Assembly (NCBI GenBank): GCA_036504095.1
Contig: DASXVS010000080.1
Location: 1 to 64,000 of the forward strand
Source of the DNA: Armatimonadota bacterium
Lineage (GTDB): Bacteria > Armatimonadota > DTGP01 > JAKQQT01
Direction: 5' to 3'
DNA: 64,000 nt
The translations under genes and the position numbers were made by a program. Shown piece by piece: positions 59,579 to 64,000 of the stretch (position 1 is the first letter of the stretch; every line of letters starts with the position of its first letter). The notes under the pieces are model-generated. The model ran no database searches, was not told the origin of the DNA, and saw only the letters and a list, made by a program, of their open reading frames with translations.

Positions 59579-61084
59579 TCACGATTGCTGGCTGCCTACG
59601 ACATCGCTCGGATGCTCTCCGATTTCTGAGGTCTCCTGTTGCAGGCGCGCGCTGCGACGGCGGATCAAAGCGTCTTGCGTGCGCGACAGGACCCAGAGCA
59701 GCGTTACAACCTGGCAGAGGACCGGAATCAACCAGCCGAAGCGGTTGTAAATCGTGCGTCGGCCATCCCCGAATGCCGGGTAAGCCTCTATCGCGCCCTC
59801 CACACCGGCATCCAGCGAGCGACGGACGCGGCCGGACGGACTCACTATCTGGGACGGCCCCGGCGCCGAACATCGCAGGATCCCTATGCCGTTTTCCGCG
59901 GCCCGCAGCGGAGCGACGATTGCGTGCTGGGCCTGCTCCAATCGCGGCCAGTTTGATGGCTCACCGCTCGGTACAACGATGAATCGCGCGCCGCTCCGGG
60001 CCAGCATCCGCGCGTTTCTCTCGAAAGACAGGTCAAAGCAGATCGTCGCCCCGAACGGGACAACCCGGTCTCCGAGTCGCCAGAAAAAGACCGGATAAGC
60101 CGCGCCCGGCTCGCCATCTTTGAAGAACGGCAGGGGATTGTGCTTTTCGTAGACACCCTTGCGCCCGCCATCAGGCCCAAGGACATAGGCCGCGCTGCTG
60201 TATCTGTTCTCACCCCTCGAAGTGGTCCCACCGAATACCAGCGCCACGTTCCGCGAACTAGCCCAATCGGCGATCCTGGCGTAGGCGTCAGGGTCTTCCG
60301 TGTCCGTGTTTTCCAACGCATATTCGGGCCAGGCCACAATCGTTGGAATGGACCTGCGCTCAAGCGCCGCGTCGCTCCGCGCCATCAACTCGCGGATACT
60401 GTGAGATCCCGATTGGATCAGCACAACGCGACCGGTCTTCGCCGTTGGCTGGTGCCTCGTCGCATCCTCGCGCATCGTGCCAGAAAGCATGAGGGCAATG
60501 CCCCCCGCCACGATAATTGACGGCCACCATTGCCTTCGACACGCCGCAACCAAGCAGGTCGCAATTGCCAATATCAGGAATGAGAGCCCGTATACGCCAA
60601 CGTATCCGGCAAGGGGTAGTATGAGGGGGCTATTGTGCTGGCTATACCCCATGGCCAGCCATGAGAATCGCAACGGCCATTGTTCGCACCGCACATACTC
60701 CACAGCCACCCAGAAGCAAGGGATCAGCAACAGGCGTCTGCCGAGGCCGCAATCAGCCGGCAGCGATCGCACCAGCACGCAGAACACCGCCATGAACAGC
60801 GCGAGAAGCCCCCAGAGCGCGACGGCCGGGAACCCGAAGATGGCGTACAGCCACCGGAAGTTGATCGCATAGAGGGCATATCCCGTGAGAAAGCCGAACC
60901 ACTCCGCACTGCGAAGGGACAGCCGGGGGATCACGATCAACAGCGGAACCGGCGCAAACCAGGCGATGTATGGCAGGTTGAATGGAGGGAAGCAACGCGA
61001 GTAGAGCGCTACCGTCAGTGTTCCCGCAAGGATGGCGGCGATCAAACGGTGCAGTTTCGCACGGTCCGGCTTCATACATGTCAT
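59579..61084 (-). CDS. lnt: Apolipoprotein N-acyltransferase
   Basis: 501-residue inner-membrane enzyme that N-acylates lipoproteins, as needed in diderms. Seven or so TM helices occupy residues 12-205 and one at the end. The CN-hydrolase domain has the catalytic triad E254 (VAWPEYALENT), K314 (GVYEKHNPLPF) and C349 (GATICFDLSF). It would process the lipoproteins such as the ABC binding protein. ATG at 61084 or 61075 is possible. Confidence 0.94.
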   Translation of the reverse strand: MTCMKPDRAKLHRLIAAILAGTLTVALYSRCFPPFNLPYIAWFAPVPLLIVIPRLSLRSAEWFGFLTGYALYAINFRWLYAIFGFPAVALWGLLALFMAVFCVLVRSLPADCGLGRRLLLIPCFWVAVEYVRCEQWPLRFSWLAMGYSQHNSPLILPLAGYVGVYGLSFLILAIATCLVAACRRQWWPSIIVAGGIALMLSGTMREDATRHQPTAKTGRVVLIQSGSHSIRELMARSDAALERRSIPTIVAWPEYALENTDTEDPDAYARIADWASSRNVALVFGGTTSRGENRYSSAAYVLGPDGGRKGVYEKHNPLPFFKDGEPGAAYPVFFWRLGDRVVPFGATICFDLSFERNARMLARSGARFIVVPSGEPSNWPRLEQAQHAIVAPLRAAENGIGILRCSAPGPSQIVSPSGRVRRSLDAGVEGAIEAYPAFGDGRRTIYNRFGWLIPVLCQVVTLLWVLSRTQDALIRRRSARLQQETSEIGEHPSDVVGSQQS

Positions 61085-61133
61085 GACGTCCGGACGCTGG
61101 CACGGCGTTCGATTGTTGAGGGTAGGGAAAGCC

Positions 61134-61721
61134 CTATTCGACGATGCTGTCCACAGCGAGGTTCAGACCCGGCAGTGCAGCCGACTTCACGAAGTCGCCT
61201 CGTCCGAAGAGGCCGCATCGCGCATGGGATTCGCCCTCAAGGCTAAGCACCTCTATCGTCTCAGCCTCGGGGCTCACGAGCCAAGCCTCCAGCACACCAA
61301 GAACCGCATAGTCAGCCAGTTTCCCTGCCAGCGACTGACGCCGCTCGTCAGAGGAGAGAAGCTCTACAACCAGGTCTGGAGCGACTTCGATCGCCGGCAT
61401 CCGCTGGGCATCCCGGCGCGTGCGAATGCCGGTCTTGTCCGAGTTCAGGTAACACATGTCCGGCTGCCGCGTCCGGAGCTGGGGGGCCTTTCGGATGATG
61501 ATATCTATAGGCGCCGCAATCACTACGCCCAGTTGATTCTAGCGAACATGGTCCTTCAACGAGGAATACAGCTCGCCAAGGAGCCATTGATGGTCGAACG
61601 ATGGCGCAGGCGACATGATGAGTTCTCCGTCGATCACTTCGTGTGGCTGTGTTGTCCGCGGCATCTTGAGCCATTCCGCGTACGTTATGCCTGTTTTATC
61701 CGATCGTCGGGTAGCAATCAT
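61134..61721 (-). pseudogene. Uma2-family (DUF820) endonuclease-fold gene with in-frame TAG
   Basis: The N-terminal part (61721 to 61542) has GITYAEWLKMPRTTQPHEVI and DGELIMSPAPSFDHQWLLGE, the start of Uma2 proteins. TAG at 61539-61541 interrupts it, and the same frame goes on with NQLGVVIAAPIDIIIRKAPQ, the typical LG-x-V-x-x-APxD strand, then QPDMCYLNSD, VAPDLVVELLSS and LADYAVLGVLEAWLV with the PD-(D/E)XK-type core. So it is one gene cut by a single nonsense codon. Uma2 proteins are of unknown role, related to restriction-like folds. Confidence 0.75.
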
Positions 61722-61760
61722 AAGCCCATTCTACCCATATCCAACCCCGCTCAACGACAA

Positions 61761-61791
61761 CGGCCCTTTGCAGCGATTCTGCAAAGGGCCG
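61761..61791 (-). terminator. Strong hairpin downstream of acs
   Basis: Perfect 13-bp stem CGGCCCTTTGCAG / CTGCAAAGGGCCG, 5-nt loop, starting 20 bp past the acs stop. A T-rich tail follows weakly (TTGTCGTT). Separates acs from the Uma2 gene. Confidence 0.75.
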
Positions 61792-61811
61792 CTCATCGTT
61801 CAACGTTTCCG

Positions 61812-63773
61812 CTAACCCTCCTCCTCGTACCGTTCCTTCAGGGCGCGGACGACCGCCGGATCGGCCAGGGTGGTGGTATCACCAAGCGCGCGCCCTTCAG
61901 CGATGTCCCGCAGCAGGCGGCGCATGATTTTGCCGCTCCGCGTCTTGGGCAGATCGCCTGCGAAGATCACGTCATCCGGGCGCGCGAACTTGCCCAATTT
62001 CATGGCGACGTGTTCCTTCAGAACGCCGGCCAGCTCCGAATTGGGCTTCACGCCTGATTTCACAGTGACGAACGCGGCGATCGCCTGCCCTTTGATATCG
62101 TGGCTCCGGCCGATAACCGCGCTCTCCGCGACGTCCGGGTGATCGACCAGCGCGCTCTCGACCTCCATGGTGCTGATGCGGTGGCCCGCCACGTTCATCA
62201 CGTCGTCCACCCTGCCGAGAATCCAGAAGTAGCCGTCCGCGTCCCGCTTCGCGCCATCCCCCGTGAAATAGACCCCCGGGAATTTGTCGAAATACTGTTC
62301 CTTGTACCGCTCCGGGTCGCCCCAGATGTTTCGGAGCATGCCGGGCCACGGCTTGCGGATAACCAGGTACCCGCCGCCCACGGCGACGCTGTTTCCCGCC
62401 TCGTCCACGATATCCGCCGAAATTCCCGGGAACGGCTTCGTCGCGGAACCGGGCACCGTTGGCGTGATGCCGGGAAGCGGCGTGATGAGGATATGGCCGG
62501 TCTCGGTCTGCCACCAGGTGTCCACGATGGGACAGCGTCCCCCGCCGACGTGCAGGTGGTACCACATCCACGCCTCCGGGTTGATCGGCTCGCCCACCGA
62601 GCCCAGAAGCCTCAACGACGTGAGATCGTGTTTGTCGGGGAATTCCGGCCCCCACTTCATGAAGGTCCGGATGGCGGTTGGCGCCGTGTAGAGGATGGAG
62701 ACACCGTACTTCTCGATGATGGACCAGAAGCGGTTTTTCGCCGGGTAGTCCGGGGCGCCTTCGTACATCACGCACGTCGCCCCGTTCGCCAGCGGCCCGT
62801 AGACGATATAGGAATGCCCGGTCACCCAGCCTATGTCCGCCGTGCACCAATAGACATCGTCTTCCTTGATGTCGAAGACCCACTTCGTGGTGGCGTATAC
62901 CCCCGTCAGGTAGCCGCCGGTCGTATGCAGTATTCCCTTGGGCTTGCCGGTGCTTCCGCTTGTGTAAAGAATGAACAATGGGTCCTCGGAGTCCATTTCC
63001 TCCGGCTCGCAGACCAGTTTGGAATGCTCTTCCATCAGGCGATGCCACCAACGATCGCGCCCTTCTTTCATCGGCACCAGGGCGGCGTTTTCCGTGCGGT
63101 TCAGGACAACCACGGTCTGGATGGTGGGCGTCGATTTGAGCGCTTCGTCCGCCGTTCTCTTGAGTGGTACCGCGATGCCGCGCCGGTAGCCGCCGTCCGC
63201 TGTGACCAGGACTTTAGCCTGACAGTCATTGATTCGATCGCGGATGGAATCCGGGCTGAAGCCCCCGAAGATGACGCTGTGGACCGCTCCGATTCGCGCG
63301 CAGGCCAGCATCGTGATGACCAGTTCGGGGACCATCGGCAGGTAGACCGCCACGCGGTCGCCCTTTTGAACGCCGAGGTACTTCAGGACGCTGGCGAACT
63401 TGTTGGTCTCCCGCCAGAGGTCGCGATAAGTGAGTACCCTCTCCTCGCCGGGTTCTCCTTCCCAGATAATCGCCGCCTTGTTCTTGCGGGGGCCGTTGAG
63501 GTGCCGGTCGAGGCAGTTGGCGCTGACGTTGATCTTGCCTCCCACGAACCATCTGGCGAACGGAGGCTCCCATTCGCATGTGGTCTCCCACGGCGTTGTC
63601 CAATCCAGTTCCCGGGCGAAGCCGTCCCAGAAGGCTTCGGAGTCGTCTCCCGCTTTGGCGCCGATATCGGGATCGTTGATGTTCGCCTGTGCCGTAAACG
63701 CGGCGTCCGGCTGGAATGTGCGGTGTTCCTCTAATAGTGCTTCGATCGTCTGCCCGCTGAACTCTGTGCTCAT
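61812..63773 (-). CDS. acs: Acetyl-CoA synthetase (AMP-forming)
   Basis: 653-residue ANL-family ligase. The P-loop-like motif is [20 protein letters not shown], the adenylate motif [16 protein letters not shown], hinge [20 protein letters not shown] and the catalytic lysine near the C-terminus in [12 protein letters not shown], the target of regulatory acetylation. It makes acetyl-CoA from acetate. A promoter-like pair is upstream and GGAG precedes the ATG at 63773. Confidence 0.97.
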   Translation of the reverse strand: MSTEFSGQTIEALLEEHRTFQPDAAFTAQANINDPDIGAKAGDDSEAFWDGFARELDWTTPWETTCEWEPPFARWFVGGKINVSANCLDRHLNGPRKNKAAIIWEGEPGEERVLTYRDLWRETNKFASVLKYLGVQKGDRVAVYLPMVPELVITMLACARIGAVHSVIFGGFSPDSIRDRINDCQAKVLVTADGGYRRGIAVPLKRTADEALKSTPTIQTVVVLNRTENAALVPMKEGRDRWWHRLMEEHSKLVCEPEEMDSEDPLFILYTSGSTGKPKGILHTTGGYLTGVYATTKWVFDIKEDDVYWCTADIGWVTGHSYIVYGPLANGATCVMYEGAPDYPAKNRFWSIIEKYGVSILYTAPTAIRTFMKWGPEFPDKHDLTSLRLLGSVGEPINPEAWMWYHLHVGGGRCPIVDTWWQTETGHILITPLPGITPTVPGSATKPFPGISADIVDEAGNSVAVGGGYLVIRKPWPGMLRNIWGDPERYKEQYFDKFPGVYFTGDGAKRDADGYFWILGRVDDVMNVAGHRISTMEVESALVDHPDVAESAVIGRSHDIKGQAIAAFVTVKSGVKPNSELAGVLKEHVAMKLGKFARPDDVIFAGDLPKTRSGKIMRRLLRDIAEGRALGDTTTLADPAVVRALKERYEEEG

Positions 63774-63806
63774 TCATTCTCCTTTCCGGTGGAAAGCTAT
63801 GAGACA

Positions 63807-63836
63807 ATCTTATTCGGTGGCGTAACGGCATAGCAA
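63807..63836 (-). promoter_or_regulatory. Candidate promoter of acs
   Basis: On the minus strand TTGCTA (63831-63836), 18-nt spacer, TAAGAT (63807-63812), 34 bp before the acs ATG. Confidence 0.4.
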
Positions 63837-63895
63837 ACCACCGGGGCGACACTCTGTTGATCGGCTCCTATGGCCTTAACCGCCAAAAATGCGCA

Positions 63896-63927
63896 GGGTT
63901 CCGCGGGACGGTTGTCCCACGGAACCC
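63896..63927 (-). terminator. Intrinsic terminator of the gene entering from the right edge
   Basis: Stem GGGTTCCG plus GGGAC pairing with GTCCC plus CGGAACCC with one internal mismatch and a GGTT loop; on the minus strand it is followed by TGCGCATTTTTGG. Confidence 0.75.
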
Positions 63928-63957
63928 CTTCCAACCACGATGCGACGCTCCGCCGCT

Positions 63958-64000
63958 CTACCCGATGCCGTGTTCCTTCTTGATCCGGTTGATCTGCTCA
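63958..64000 (-). CDS. C-terminal end of an unidentified protein (partial)
   Basis: The last 13 codons plus TAG are present, reading EQINRIKKEHGIG-stop, 30 bp before the terminator hairpin. Too short to identify; the coding call rests on the helix-like sequence and the following terminator. Confidence 0.5.
   Translation of the reverse strand, partial: EQINRIKKEHGIG

Noticed and set aside
1-64000. CRISPR array or rRNA operon
   Set aside because: No regularly spaced repeats and no 16S/23S/5S segments were seen anywhere in the window.

Overview
The window is high-GC DNA from a bacterium with an outer membrane. The sequence itself shows an LptC/LptA-type lipopolysaccharide transport protein, an apolipoprotein N-acyltransferase, a secretin and a PEP-CTERM exported protein. 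These occur beside a SigB-type partner-switching module, system I cytochrome c maturation (Ccm) genes, and many secreted carbohydrate-active proteins (GH127, GH51 with a dockerin-like tail, DUF4434). This mix fits Armatimonadota or a relative, but no rRNA or marker tree is available here, so that placement is inference only. Genes are dense, with many ATGA/TAATG overlaps. No CRISPR array, rRNA operon or prophage is visible.

Layout. 1-4.1 kb: an ECF sigma/anti-sigma pair, divergent from a secreted STN-like protein and a secreted PHP phosphoesterase. 4.1-7.2 kb: a nucleotidyltransferase, ispE, a fused LptC-LptA gene and a tRNA with anticodon CAT. 7.4-13.3 kb: a sugar-utilisation operon with GH127, an ABC permease, a binding lipoprotein and a DUF4434 protein, ending at a strong hairpin. 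13.3-15.1 kb: an insertion sequence of the IS4 superfamily (YREK signature). It carries an AbrB-like orfA joined to the transposase by an A-AAA-AAA slippery site, and it is bounded by a 24-bp direct repeat that is the whole terminator hairpin. 15.2-24.0 kb: a complete-looking Tad export machine (tadE-tadG-cpaB-cpaC-cpaE-tadA-tadB-tadC) without a pilin or prepilin peptidase. 24.4-30 kb: a PEP-CTERM protein, acylphosphatase, queF, prfA, an amber-interrupted CPBP protease, DUF5655, DUF1385 and rpmE.

30-45 kb: a degenerate AnmK-like protein, GH51, MscS, a RecB-like nuclease, an ABC exporter, the rsbV-rsbW-sigB operon, a YtxH protein, mnmA, rarA, an AGE-family epimerase and DUF4127. 45-57.5 kb: a long minus-strand array of central energy metabolism: sucC, sucD, mdh, a BioD/DRTGG protein, a degenerate prenyltransferase, sdhC, sdhD, sdhA, four small genes (membrane protein, mug, peroxiredoxin, zinc-finger membrane protein), sdhB and ccmABCD. 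It couples TCA-cycle enzymes, the succinate:quinone oxidoreductase and haem export for cytochrome c. 57.7-64 kb: a large secreted protein of unknown function, lnt, an amber-interrupted Uma2 gene, acs, and the tail of another gene.

The strongest candidate for something undescribed is the AbrB-transposase insertion sequence and its terminator-hairpin target. Other second-look items are the LptC-LptA fusion with a nested ribosome binding site, an RsbW homologue lacking its N-box asparagine, catalytically degenerate AnmK and prenyltransferase homologues, and two separate genes each cut by one in-frame TAG codon.
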